Program-made: the position numbers and the translations under genes | Assembly (NCBI RefSeq): GCF_000416985.1 | Contig: NZ_ATDL01000022.1 | Location: 526,672 to 590,671 of the forward strand | Direction: 5' to 3' | Length of the DNA stretch: 64,000 nucleotides | Source of the DNA: Sphingobacterium paucimobilis HER1398 | Lineage (GTDB): Bacteria; Bacteroidota; Bacteroidia; Sphingobacteriales; Sphingobacteriaceae | Shown here: positions 8,169 to 16,583 of the stretch, in pieces | Layout of the letters: each line of letters starts with the position of its first letter | Position numbering within the stretch: the stretch's first letter is position 1 | Notes under the pieces: generated by a model | What the model was told of the DNA's origin: nothing | Databases searched by the model: none | The model's input: only the letters and a program-made list of their open reading frames with translations

Positions 8169-9011
8169 ATGCAGATACGAAGACTTACCACAGAAGATAT
8201 TCCTGCTTTACTGGAATCGGTTAATGGTGCCTTTGCGGACTATATCGTCCCTTTTCAACTTAATGCCGAACAACTGGAATTTAAGATACGTTCGGAGGAC
8301 ATTCTTATGGATTATTCCGTAGCTGTGTTTGATGAAGAGAAACTTATTGCATTCATTATGCATGGTGTACGTCATCATAATGGCGCTTATGTTGTCTACA
8401 ATGGAGGTACAGGAGTACTTCCCGATTATCGGGGCAAAGGGCTTGTAGGAAAAATGTATGCGCATATTCTTCCTTTCCTGAAAGACAAAAAAACAGAAAA
8501 AATAGTACTGGAGGTTATTGAAAGCAACCAATCTGCCATCCGAGCTTATGAAAAACAGGGCTTCAACGTCAATCGTAAGCTGCTGTGTTTTTCCGGGCAA
8601 TTCGCGTTACATCCTACTCCACAGGCAGCTGCTATAGTACCTCTAGAAACACTTCCCTGGATGGATCTTCCTACTTTCTGGGATATTACTCCAAGCTGGC
8701 AAAGTGATATACCAAGCATGATGACTACGGCTCCGAACATAATGGGGGCTTTCGTAGAGGAACAACTTATTGGTTATGTACTTTTTAATCCAACTAAAAA
8801 AAGGATATATCAACTGGCTGTGGCTCCTGCATATCGTCGTAAAGGTATTGGCCAGCAGCTTTGTGCTGCTGTACAAAGTCTTATTCCGAATGATACACTA
8901 GAGATCAATAATGTAGACGAGGCCAGCACTGGTTTAAAACTATTTTTCGAAAGACAAAGACTGACCAACGATATCAATCAATTGGAAATGGTTATGGCAA
9001 TAGTGAAGTAA
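8169..9011 (+). CDS. Tandem-GNAT acetyltransferase
   Basis: This 280-residue protein has two GNAT domains in one chain. The first has the acetyl-CoA loop YRGKGLVGKMY near residues 89-99 and the end motif AIRAYEKQGF. The second has YRRKGIGQQLC near residues 219-229. In tandem GNATs one half is often catalytic and the other structural; which is which here is unclear. It sits in the GrpB-GNAT run and its stop overlaps the next start by one base (TAATG), typical of coupled translation. Confidence 0.83.
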   Translation: MQIRRLTTEDIPALLESVNGAFADYIVPFQLNAEQLEFKIRSEDILMDYSVAVFDEEKLIAFIMHGVRHHNGAYVVYNGGTGVLPDYRGKGLVGKMYAHILPFLKDKKTEKIVLEVIESNQSAIRAYEKQGFNVNRKLLCFSGQFALHPTPQAAAIVPLETLPWMDLPTFWDITPSWQSDIPSMMTTAPNIMGAFVEEQLIGYVLFNPTKKRIYQLAVAPAYRRKGIGQQLCAAVQSLIPNDTLEINNVDEASTGLKLFFERQRLTNDINQLEMVMAIVK

Positions 9012-9454
9012 TGATACGATTAGCACAGGAAAAAGATTATGACCGTATGGTCGAGATTTGGCTGGAAGCGTCCATCAAAGCGCATGACTTCATTCCTTCA
9101 ACATATTGGGAAGATGGAGTTTCTGATATGCGAACGGTGTACCTACCGCAGAGCCAATCTTGGGTTTATGAGGATGAACAACAGCAGATACAGGGCTTCG
9201 CTTCGGTATTGGACCATCATATAGCCGCATTATTTGTCAATAGTCAATTGCAGGGCCAAGGAATAGGATCTCTCTTGATCCGGTTTTTAAAAACAACATC
9301 CCGAAAACTCTCCTTGAATGTATATGCAGATAATAAGGAAGCTGTAGATTTTTATAAAAAACATGGATTCCAAGTTGAGGAGGAGACGATGGATGAGGCC
9401 ACTTTCGCTAAGGATCTGGTGATGAGTTGGACTACTGAGTTATACACCCCTTAA
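9011..9454 (+). CDS. GNAT N-acetyltransferase, YjaB-like
   Basis: This 147-residue protein is a full GNAT domain, with the start block MIRLAQEKDYDRMVEIW, the acetyl-CoA loop LQGQGIGSLL and the ending AVDFYKKHGF. It resembles the protein encoded at 2225-2647. The acceptor is unknown. Its start codon overlaps the stop of the preceding tandem GNAT gene by one base, and the DUF1801 gene follows after 9 bp. Confidence 0.83.
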   Translation: MIRLAQEKDYDRMVEIWLEASIKAHDFIPSTYWEDGVSDMRTVYLPQSQSWVYEDEQQQIQGFASVLDHHIAALFVNSQLQGQGIGSLLIRFLKTTSRKLSLNVYADNKEAVDFYKKHGFQVEEETMDEATFAKDLVMSWTTELYTP

Positions 9455-9463
9455 AGTATTACA

Positions 9464-9835
9464 ATGGAAGAGCACCTACATAACTTCTATCTCGATAAAT
9501 CGGAACCGAGTAAAAGTTGCTTGTTAGCCTTGCGTTCAATCATCCTTCGTAGAGATACTCATATGGTGGAAACCACCAAATATGGTATGCCTTGCTTTTG
9601 TTATAAAAACAAGGCATGCTGTTATCTTTGGGTTGATAAAAAGAACGCTGAGCCTTACATTCTTTTTGTCGAAGGAAACTTATTGGCACATCCTGAACTT
9701 GAGGTAGGCGACCGCTCACGTATGAAAATATTACGTATTGATCCCACTCAGGACATTGCGATTGATACCGTGACCGAAATACTAGATGACGCTTTGGAAC
9801 TGTATCGCAACGGTACGATTAAAACCAAGGGCTAA
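9464..9835 (+). CDS. DUF1801 domain protein
   Basis: This 123-residue cytoplasmic protein matches the DUF1801 family by its layout: an N-terminal helical block, then TTKYGMPCFCYKNKACCYLWVDKK with the conserved YGMP-type turn, then a strand-rich end. The family has no established reaction. It has four cysteines between residues about 48 and 58, but this is not a recognised metal site. It is the last gene of the GrpB-GNAT run; its stop codon lies inside a hairpin shared with the convergent MFS gene. Confidence 0.78.
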   Translation: MEEHLHNFYLDKSEPSKSCLLALRSIILRRDTHMVETTKYGMPCFCYKNKACCYLWVDKKNAEPYILFVEGNLLAHPELEVGDRSRMKILRIDPTQDIAIDTVTEILDDALELYRNGTIKTKG

Positions 9836-9849
9836 GTTTTACTTAGCCC
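9829..9849. terminator. Shared hairpin over two convergent stop codons
   Basis: A perfect 9-bp stem (9829-9837 with 9841-9849) with a 3-nt loop contains the stop codons of both the DUF1801 gene and the convergent MFS gene. The T-tracts are short, so it may be a modest terminator. Confidence 0.5.
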
Positions 9850-11060
9850 CTAGCCTGAACTCTGTACATTCCGAAAACCACTAATACTAATAATATCGCG
9901 AAGAGCAAATAGCGTACCGCCAGATCTGCCTGTGTAGATACATTACCGCTGATAGAAATTAACGAACTTGCTATCGAGGTAATAATATATACCAATCCTC
10001 CCATCAGCCCTCCTGCCGTACCGGCATTTGCTGGAAAAAACAGCATACTACTCGTAAAAAATGTAGTAAATAAAACACCCGAGATAATATGGATTAAGAA
10101 CGCAAAGCTTACCATAATGTAGATACTCTGATAAAAGCAGCTTACTACCAATAGACTCACTATGGCCGTCAACTGAACAGCTATAGGATAGGCGACCCGT
10201 TTTTTGAATGCCATGTTCATACGACGCTTTGCGATAAGCCCTCCAATCACCCACGAAAACCCGAGCAGTAAAGTACAGTAGCCGATCGTTACCGAGGTAA
10301 AATGAAAGGTGTTCTCAATAATAAATGGACCTGTTATATTAAATAACATGACGATGGAATAGCTCAGCCCCAGTACAAGAATACCAAGGATAAACAGCTT
10401 GTTCTGTAGCATTGTTTTATACACCTTGACATTCTCGCCAATACTTATCTTTTTCTTCTGTGCTATGCTTTCTCCACTGTAAAACAACTCCAGCAAGAGC
10501 AATACAGCTGCATATCCCGCCAGGAAATAAAAATTGGCTTTCCAATGGAATATCTTTTCGAGGTAGCCTCCTAAAAACGGCGCCAATATAGGACCACAAG
10601 ACCATACAATGGTAAAATAACTTAAGTAATTTTTAAGACGCTCCCCTTGGTATAAGTCGGCAAATAATGCCCTAGTAGCCACTACCAGTATAGATACAGC
10701 TATTCCCTGTATCGCTCTCCATAGACAGATAATAAAAACACTATCGGTATAGGTGATAGCCATGCTGCTCAACAAAAGGATGAACAAGGCTAATAATCTA
10801 GGGCGATAACGACCAATGCTATCCAAGATACTGCCGATAAACAGCTGCGAGATACCATAACTCAACAAGTATGTCGTCAAGGTCAATTGAATATCTCGCT
10901 CGTCAACACCAAGGTTTCTGGCCATTGCCGGAAATGAAGGTAAATAAATATCCGTTACAAACCCCGATAGCGGCATCGATATAAATGCCATCAGTGTTAC
11001 CAATTTAATCCGTTCCTGCGAAGCCTGTCTCAACATATCATTTGATTTATTATGGAACAA
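9843..11060 (-). CDS. MFS multidrug efflux transporter, Bcr/CflA type
   Basis: This 405-residue protein has about 12 membrane segments. The motif-A loop is GSILDSIGRYRPRLLAL near residues 77-93, the characteristic RAIQGIAVSILVVATRALFAD follows, and GPILAPFLGGYLEKIFHWK fits the drug/proton antiporter motif C region. The subfamily is Bcr/CflA-like; the substrate is unknown. The AraC-type regulator gene lies 64 bp upstream on the same strand, which suggests regulator and pump are functionally paired. That pairing is inference. Confidence 0.86.
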   Translation of the reverse strand: MFHNKSNDMLRQASQERIKLVTLMAFISMPLSGFVTDIYLPSFPAMARNLGVDERDIQLTLTTYLLSYGISQLFIGSILDSIGRYRPRLLALFILLLSSMAITYTDSVFIICLWRAIQGIAVSILVVATRALFADLYQGERLKNYLSYFTIVWSCGPILAPFLGGYLEKIFHWKANFYFLAGYAAVLLLLELFYSGESIAQKKKISIGENVKVYKTMLQNKLFILGILVLGLSYSIVMLFNITGPFIIENTFHFTSVTIGYCTLLLGFSWVIGGLIAKRRMNMAFKKRVAYPIAVQLTAIVSLLVVSCFYQSIYIMVSFAFLIHIISGVLFTTFFTSSMLFFPANAGTAGGLMGGLVYIITSIASSLISISGNVSTQADLAVRYLLFAILLVLVVFGMYRVQARG

Positions 11061-11124
11061 AAGTAGAGACTATCTCCTATTCACACATTTTACCTGACAA
11101 AGCAATAATTATAAAAATCAAAGA

Positions 11125-12042
11125 TTACTTACTTTCCTGACGAAACCGTAGCGGAGCAACCTGCGCATTCTTCTTAAAAAAGTTATTGAAATGTGTTGGT
11201 TCCTCAAAACCCAAGGTATATCCGATTTCTGCGACATTCCAGTCGGTATAGGTTAGCAGATTCTTGGCTTCTTCGAATACCTTTCTTTTGATAAGCTGGG
11301 TCGTCGTTAGATTCGTAACTGATTTGACAGAAGCATTCAGGTGGTTGACATGCACATGTAAGCGAGTGGCAAAATCTGCTGCTGTACGCAATTCGAGTGG
11401 ATAAGCGGGCGAATCCAACGGAAACTGTTTATGAAGCAACTCATCAAACATACGGTAAAGGCGTACAGGCCCCGACTGATTCTCTACCTCCAAATCATCA
11501 ACACGCCATTCCAATGCCAAGTGCAATATCGCGGCGAGATTGCTTTTTATAGCATTACATCGAAATGGGTAATTGGAATGGTTCAATCGGTACATATTGT
11601 TTAAAAACGTCGTTACCGTCTGCAGCTGCTCTTCATCCAGGAAGATAATCGGTTTACTCCACTCTTTGAAAAGGGATGTTTTCTTGAAGGGTTCGAAAGC
11701 CTGACTTCCCGAAAAAAATTCTTGGTTAAACAGGCAGAAATAGCCTTCTTGCTGATTGGTGTCGCAGACCCAGGAATAAGGAATATTAAGTGCCGGCAAG
11801 AATAAAACAGGACGGTCTATATACAGTTCATGTTTACCATACTTGAACCATCCCTTCCCGATGATTAAACTAATTTTATAAAAATCGCGACGATTATAAG
11901 GGGTTTTAAAATCGCAGTATTTGCGTGGCGAAATATTAAAATGTGATTTTCCAATTTCGAAATCATTGATTTCACCGTTGCTATCGTGTAGATGGCTCAA
12001 CCGTTTGTAGTAATCTTCTAATGTTTCTAGCCGTTCACTCAT
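11125..12042 (-). CDS. AraC family transcriptional regulator
   Basis: This 305-residue protein has an N-terminal ligand or dimer domain (about residues 1-190) and a C-terminal AraC-type DNA-binding domain with two helix-turn-helix units. The diagnostic second unit is visible as NVAEIGYTLGFEEPTHFNNF followed by APLRFRQ. The layout fits regulators that control an adjacent pump or catabolic gene. The MFS pump lies 64 bp downstream on the same strand. The start codon is only 7 nt after a consensus -7 element, so the mRNA may be nearly leaderless. Confidence 0.88.
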   Translation of the reverse strand: MSERLETLEDYYKRLSHLHDSNGEINDFEIGKSHFNISPRKYCDFKTPYNRRDFYKISLIIGKGWFKYGKHELYIDRPVLFLPALNIPYSWVCDTNQQEGYFCLFNQEFFSGSQAFEPFKKTSLFKEWSKPIIFLDEEQLQTVTTFLNNMYRLNHSNYPFRCNAIKSNLAAILHLALEWRVDDLEVENQSGPVRLYRMFDELLHKQFPLDSPAYPLELRTAADFATRLHVHVNHLNASVKSVTNLTTTQLIKRKVFEEAKNLLTYTDWNVAEIGYTLGFEEPTHFNNFFKKNAQVAPLRFRQESK

Positions 12043-12049
12043 GTAAACA

Positions 12050-12057
12050 CAAAACTA
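12050..12057 (-). promoter_or_regulatory. -7 promoter element of the AraC-type gene
   Basis: The minus strand reads TAGTTTTG (TAnnTTTG). Only 7 nt separate it from the start codon at 12042, so transcription would begin almost at the ATG. Confidence 0.45.
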
Positions 12058-12104
12058 CAAAAATCAAACATTAATCGTTAAAACCAAAAATCTATCTAAT
12101 GTAA

Positions 12105-12156
12105 AGATTGCTTCGCACAGCTCGCAATGACGTACTAGTATAGGCGTCACTGCGAG
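12105..12156. repeat. Dispersed repeat copy 1 with hairpin
   Basis: The 18-bp word AGATTGCTTCGCACAGCT at 12105-12122 recurs exactly at 12373-12390. Here it runs into an inverted repeat, 12121-12132 pairing with 12145-12156 with one mismatch. This looks like a REP- or MITE-like interspersed element. There is no coding capacity. Confidence 0.6.
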
Positions 12157-12207
12157 GGTTAAGTTTTTTAACAAACACAGAGGAGGTTTGATGACAGTAA
12201 AAGTAAA

Positions 12208-12293
12208 CGTCACCTCGACCTTGTGGAGAGGTCTATTAACTGCATAGGGTTAATACATAGCTTGTAGATCTCTCCACTACGGTCGAGAGGACG
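12208..12293. repeat. 86-bp imperfect inverted repeat
   Basis: The arms 12208-12234 and 12266-12293 are imperfectly complementary over about 27 bp (shared core GGTCGAG and TCTCCAC), with a 31-bp centre. Transcribed RNA would form a long hairpin. It lies in the gene-free stretch 12043-12409 together with the 18-bp repeat and a 12-bp palindrome at 12311-12322. I see no gene there. Confidence 0.55.
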
Positions 12294-12372
12294 ACATAGT
12301 TTCCAAACGAAGCTCGCGAGCTCACCGTAGATAATCTGTCATTGGTAGGGAATGAAGCAGTCTCTATAAAAC

Positions 12373-12390
12373 AGATTGCTTCGCACAGCT
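12373..12390. repeat. Dispersed repeat copy 2
   Basis: This is an exact second copy of the 18-bp word at 12105-12122, in the same orientation and 268 bp downstream. The sequence after it diverges from copy 1 and has lost the hairpin. It ends 19 bp from the stop codon of the adjacent GNAT gene. Confidence 0.55.
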
Positions 12391-12409
12391 ACCAAGGACG
12401 TACTAATGA

Positions 12410-12964
12410 TTACTTCTTGTATTCTCTTTGCAATACGGCAAAAATCTCTCCATCGACAAAACGTCCTTTTTCAAAGAAGTAATCCCGCAGTATACCTTCG
12501 GATGAAAGTCCTACTTTTTCCAATAATTTACGCGAAGCGATATTTGCAGGATCGATAAAGGCTTCTATACGATTCAACTTAAACTGCGAAAAACCGTAAT
12601 CCAATATACATTGAATTGCTTCGGTCATCATTCCTTTTTGCCAAAACCGGGGATGCAGTTCATATCCTATCTCTGCCCGGCTATGCTCGGTGGCAAAATT
12701 ATGAAAACCACAGGTACCGATCAGTGCTTCAGGCTCTTCCTTTAGGCAGATAGCCCAACGGATGCTATCTTTCTGGGCATAGCGATCCTCCCAGCTCTTA
12801 ACGAGGTCATGTGCTTCCTTAATATCCTGAAATGTAGGTAGGTCGAAAAATTCTGTAACCTCATCTTTGGAAAAATAGGAATACAGCGCCTCCGCATCGG
12901 AGGGCTGTATTTGTCTTAACTGTAAGCGTTCAGTACTTAACAGTGGAAATTTATCAAAACTCAT
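12410..12964 (-). CDS. GNAT N-acetyltransferase, RimJ/RimL-like
   Basis: This 184-residue protein has the layout of ribosomal-protein-type acetyltransferases (Acetyltransf_3). It has LSTERLQLRQIQPSDAEALY at the N-terminus, AEIGYELHPRFWQKGMMTEA around the acetyl-CoA loop (about residues 95-115), and NRIEAFIDPANIASRKLLEKVG near the end. The substrate could be a ribosomal protein or a small molecule. It lies 21 bp downstream of mgtA on the same strand and could be co-transcribed with it, although a functional link is not obvious. Confidence 0.84.
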   Translation of the reverse strand: MSFDKFPLLSTERLQLRQIQPSDAEALYSYFSKDEVTEFFDLPTFQDIKEAHDLVKSWEDRYAQKDSIRWAICLKEEPEALIGTCGFHNFATEHSRAEIGYELHPRFWQKGMMTEAIQCILDYGFSQFKLNRIEAFIDPANIASRKLLEKVGLSSEGILRDYFFEKGRFVDGEIFAVLQREYKK

Positions 12965-12985
12965 AAGCCATAAAAGTACCTAAAA

Positions 12986-15694
12986 TTACAACCAGGTGTT
13001 GAACTTTTTAATAAACCAATTCTTGACTACCTGGGTAAGTAAGCAATACGATACTAATATTCCGATCAACCAAGGGAAGTAACTAAGTGGCAATGGCTGC
13101 ATCTTTAATGCTTCTGCAAATGGTGAGAATGGCAATAGAATACCGATCAACATAATCAGTGAAGTCAACGCTACTACCGGTGCCGCTGCCCAGCTCTGTA
13201 TAAATGGAATCTTACGGGTACGTATCATGTGAATAATCAACGTCTGCGACAGCAATCCTTCTACAAACCAACCCGTCTGAAACAGGGTTTCATGCTCTGG
13301 GCTATTGGCTTTAAAGACGAAATACAATACGGCAAACGTCGCAAAATCGAATATAGAACTAATCGGGCCTATATATATCATAAATCTGGATACACCTGCC
13401 GCATCCCATTTACGTGGCTTTTGGATGAAATCTTCGTCCATTTTATCCCAAGGGATAGATATCTGCGAGATATCGTACAACAGGTTCTGGATCAACAGGT
13501 GCATGGGCAACATCGGCAGGAAGGGCAAAAAAGCACTCGCCCCCAACATACTGAACATGTTTCCAAAGTTACTGCTAGTCGTCATATTGATATACTTGAT
13601 AATATTACCAAAGGTCCGTCTTCCGTAGATGACACCTTTACGCAATACCATGAGATCCTTCTCTAATAAAATAATATCTGCACTTTCTTTAGCAACATCG
13701 ACAGCGGTATCAACACTGATACCAACATCAGCTTCTTTCAATGCTGCGGCATCGTTGATACCATCCCCCATAAAGCCAACGGTATGTCCTTTATCCCGTA
13801 ATGCTTTGACAACACGTACTTTTTGAAGCGGGTTGAGCTTAGCGAATACCGACACGGACTCCACACAGTTACTCAAATCCTCATCCGACATCTGCTCCAA
13901 TTCGGCTCCACGTACAATATGCTGTACAGGAATACCGATATCTTTACATATCTTCTGGGTCACTGTTTCATTATCTCCTGTCACCACTTTTACTTCTACG
14001 CCCAACTTATGCAACGCCTCGATAGCTGGTTGAGCTGATGGCTTGGCGGGATCCAAGAAACCGATGAAACCTGTTAAAGTCATTCCTTTTTCATCTCCAA
14101 TACCATAAGTCAGCGGGTGTGATGCATCAAACTCTTTAATAGCTACAAGGAGTACACGCAGACCTTCATCGTTCATTTTCTTGGAAGTCTGCAATACAAT
14201 CCTACGCATGGTATCATCCATTGGAATGGCCTTATCATTCTCGACATGGAGGCTTCTATCTTCTCCTGGCTCAAAAGCATAATCACAAAGTGCCAACATT
14301 TCCTCTACTGCACCTTTACAGATCAACAAGTGTTTGCCATCGTGTTTTTTCAGGATGACCGACATACGACGGCGCTCAAAATCAAAAGGTATCTCATCTA
14401 CTTTCAGATACTGCTCCTCGACCTTCAGGTAATCATGCAATTCGACATGTTCCAACACGGCTTTATCCATTAGATTTTTAAGTCCGGTCTGATGAAAGCT
14501 ATTCAAATAAGCCCATTTCAACACCTCATCGTCTTCAATACCATACACATTAAGGTGTTTTTCAAGGACGATTTTATCAAGGGTCAATGTACCTGTCTTG
14601 TCTGTACATAACACATCCATCGCTCCGATATTCTGTATAGAGTTCAGGCGTTTGACGATCACCTTACGCTTGCTCATATTGACGGCTCCCTTTGCCAGGT
14701 TAGCGGTGACAATCATGGGTAGCATCTCTGGTGTCAACCCTACGGCTATTGCTATCGCAAATAGTAGCGCTTCCAGCCAGTCTCCTTTGACTAAACCATT
14801 GATCAGGAATATGACCGGAACCATCACTAACATGAAACGGATCAGCAACAGACTGACATTATTGATTCCCTTATCAAAGCTGGTCTCTGGTCTTTCACTG
14901 GTAATGGATTTACTGATACTACCGAAATAAGTGTAATTGCCCGTAGCCACGACTACAGCCATCGCTGCACCACTCACCACATTGGTTCCCATAAAACAAA
15001 GGTTACGCAATTCTATGACCTGCATATTTTCTGCGTCGCGCACAGGCAGATGATGCTTTTCTACAGGCAATGCCTCTCCTGTGAGCATACTCTCACTCAC
15101 AAAAAGATCCTTACTGGTAAGGATACGGCAGTCTGCAGGAATCATATCTCCTGCAGACAGGTAGACGATATCTCCAGGTACCAACTCCGCAATTGGAATT
15201 TCCCTTTTTACCTTAGACTTACGCGACACGGTAGCAGTGGTTTTCACCATTCCCTTAAGCTTTTCGGCGGCGCTATTGCTTCTAAACTCTTGGATAAAAC
15301 GTAATAGTACGCTTAGGAATACCATAACCAATACGACTGTAACGGTCATATAATCCTTCTCGTGCGTAGGAGCTAACCATACATCAATGATAAAAGATAC
15401 TAAGGCTATTGCCAATAATATATAAATAAAGGGGTTGGCAAAAGCCTGGAGCAACTGTATATACCACTTGGGCGCCTTTTGATGCTGTACCTCATTAGGG
15501 CCAAATTTTGCACGTCGGTCTTCGGCGATACGATCGGTAATGCCCTCCTCATTGGTCTCCAACATAGCATACACCCATTTGTCATCCTGTGCAGAAGCAT
15601 TCCGCAATTTGGTCACGGTTCCTAGGTTCATACCGCTAGAGCCTAGTGTTGTTTGGAGTGCATCCTTAATCCTGTTGTTCATCTTTAATGCCAT
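12986..15694 (-). CDS. mgtA: Magnesium-translocating P-type ATPase
   Basis: This 902-residue inner-membrane protein is a P3B-type ATPase that would import Mg2+ using ATP. The actuator motif SMLTGEALP is at residues 202-210, the membrane motif TPEMLP at 321-326, the phosphorylation site DKTGT with Asp365, then VTGDNETVT and GDGINDAA in the ATP-binding/hinge part. Cation transporter N- and C-terminal domains are both present and the length matches MgtA. An MgtC-like gene lies 72 bp upstream, with a two-component system above that, a layout reminiscent of PhoPQ-controlled Mg2+ uptake. Confidence 0.93.
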   Translation of the reverse strand: MALKMNNRIKDALQTTLGSSGMNLGTVTKLRNASAQDDKWVYAMLETNEEGITDRIAEDRRAKFGPNEVQHQKAPKWYIQLLQAFANPFIYILLAIALVSFIIDVWLAPTHEKDYMTVTVVLVMVFLSVLLRFIQEFRSNSAAEKLKGMVKTTATVSRKSKVKREIPIAELVPGDIVYLSAGDMIPADCRILTSKDLFVSESMLTGEALPVEKHHLPVRDAENMQVIELRNLCFMGTNVVSGAAMAVVVATGNYTYFGSISKSITSERPETSFDKGINNVSLLLIRFMLVMVPVIFLINGLVKGDWLEALLFAIAIAVGLTPEMLPMIVTANLAKGAVNMSKRKVIVKRLNSIQNIGAMDVLCTDKTGTLTLDKIVLEKHLNVYGIEDDEVLKWAYLNSFHQTGLKNLMDKAVLEHVELHDYLKVEEQYLKVDEIPFDFERRRMSVILKKHDGKHLLICKGAVEEMLALCDYAFEPGEDRSLHVENDKAIPMDDTMRRIVLQTSKKMNDEGLRVLLVAIKEFDASHPLTYGIGDEKGMTLTGFIGFLDPAKPSAQPAIEALHKLGVEVKVVTGDNETVTQKICKDIGIPVQHIVRGAELEQMSDEDLSNCVESVSVFAKLNPLQKVRVVKALRDKGHTVGFMGDGINDAAALKEADVGISVDTAVDVAKESADIILLEKDLMVLRKGVIYGRRTFGNIIKYINMTTSSNFGNMFSMLGASAFLPFLPMLPMHLLIQNLLYDISQISIPWDKMDEDFIQKPRKWDAAGVSRFMIYIGPISSIFDFATFAVLYFVFKANSPEHETLFQTGWFVEGLLSQTLIIHMIRTRKIPFIQSWAAAPVVALTSLIMLIGILLPFSPFAEALKMQPLPLSYFPWLIGILVSYCLLTQVVKNWFIKKFNTWL

Positions 15695-15766
15695 AAGATT
15701 CTCTGTTTATTGTAATTTCAATGCGTCAAAATCTGTTAATAATCGTCTCTATTGGAATTTCTCTTC

Positions 15767-16477
15767 CTATAATTCCGACTGCGCGCCTATAATCTCCCAG
15801 CTCACCTTCGCTACTTTTTCCTGTATCGTCAGGCGGCTGGCAACACTTTCGATTAAGCTATCCTGCGGGGTCACTGCTCTGATAATAGCTGTGATTATAA
15901 CATACGACTTATCTTCGCTATCGTCACTGGCCAATGACTTTAGCAGTACTCTGTCCTCATTGCTCAACATCTGCATCAAGGATACCCGAACGGCATTCTC
16001 CACATCTGTATTACATTTGAGCTTAATCATATAATCCACCTGTTCGTGCTCCGACTTGGAGAAGCTAATGCGTCCTAAAAACAAACCAAGCGGTCGTAAC
16101 AACAAGTGGGTCAATATTATTGCCAGAGCTACCAAAGTCGCCTGTGGATACAATCCTACTCCACATAGGGCACCTACAGCAGCAGAACACCAAATGGTAG
16201 CCGCTGTATTCAAGCCCTGTACCGTCCCCCCATCTTTCATGATAACACCTGCCCCCAAGAAACCGATACCACTGACGATATAGGATGCTACTCGACCAGT
16301 CGCATCTCCAGCAATCTCGGCAGCGAGTAATAAGAAAGAGGCAGCACCCAATGATACTAATGTATTGGTACGGAGTCCGGCGCTTCGCTGGCGCCATTGT
16401 CTCTCTATACCTATTAATGCGCCTAATAAAAAAGCGACGGCAAGTCGTGTTGCAAAGTCAAGAATTCCCATTGTCAC
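15767..16477 (-). CDS. MgtC/SapB family membrane protein
   Basis: This 236-residue protein has an N-terminal part with four to five membrane segments (about residues 1-140) carrying the family blocks LGALIGIERQWRQRSAGLRTN and GFLGAGVIMKDGGTVQGLNTA. A soluble C-terminal ACT-like domain follows (about 150-235). MgtC proteins help growth in low Mg2+ and in some bacteria modulate ATP synthase; they are not themselves proven Mg2+ transporters. It is upstream of mgtA on the same strand. Four 11-bp-spaced direct repeats lie 53-92 bp before its start codon. Confidence 0.9.
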   Translation of the reverse strand: MTMGILDFATRLAVAFLLGALIGIERQWRQRSAGLRTNTLVSLGAASFLLLAAEIAGDATGRVASYIVSGIGFLGAGVIMKDGGTVQGLNTAATIWCSAAVGALCGVGLYPQATLVALAIILTHLLLRPLGLFLGRISFSKSEHEQVDYMIKLKCNTDVENAVRVSLMQMLSNEDRVLLKSLASDDSEDKSYVIITAIIRAVTPQDSLIESVASRLTIQEKVAKVSWEIIGAQSEL

Positions 16478-16529
16478 AGATTTTTATTGTTTACAAAAAC
16501 AAAGATCCTATAACAACAACAAAATAACC

Positions 16530-16569
16530 GTTAGAGTGTTGGTAGAAAAAGATTAGAATTTTATTAGAA
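16530..16569 (-). promoter_or_regulatory. Four 11-bp-period direct repeats upstream of mgtC
   Basis: On the plus strand 7-mers start at exactly 16530, 16541, 16552 and 16563: GTTAGAG, GGTAGAA, ATTAGAA and ATTAGAA. On the transcribed strand the consensus is TTCTAAT with 4-bp spacers. An 11-bp period of direct repeats is the usual layout of OmpR/PhoB-family response-regulator sites. The array sits in the 106-bp gap between the histidine kinase and mgtC. A -7-like GATCTTTG (one mismatch) lies at 16500-16507, 22 bp downstream of the array. Confidence 0.6.
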
Positions 16570-16583
16570 AGGGATGGGGTGGT

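Noticed and set aside
12311..12322. 12-bp palindrome as an operator
   Set aside because: It lies in a gene-free repeat region far from any start codon. It is more likely part of the repeat element.
13229..14473. Plus-strand open frames opposite mgtA
   Set aside because: They are antisense to a full-length, motif-complete P-type ATPase and carry no family pattern.
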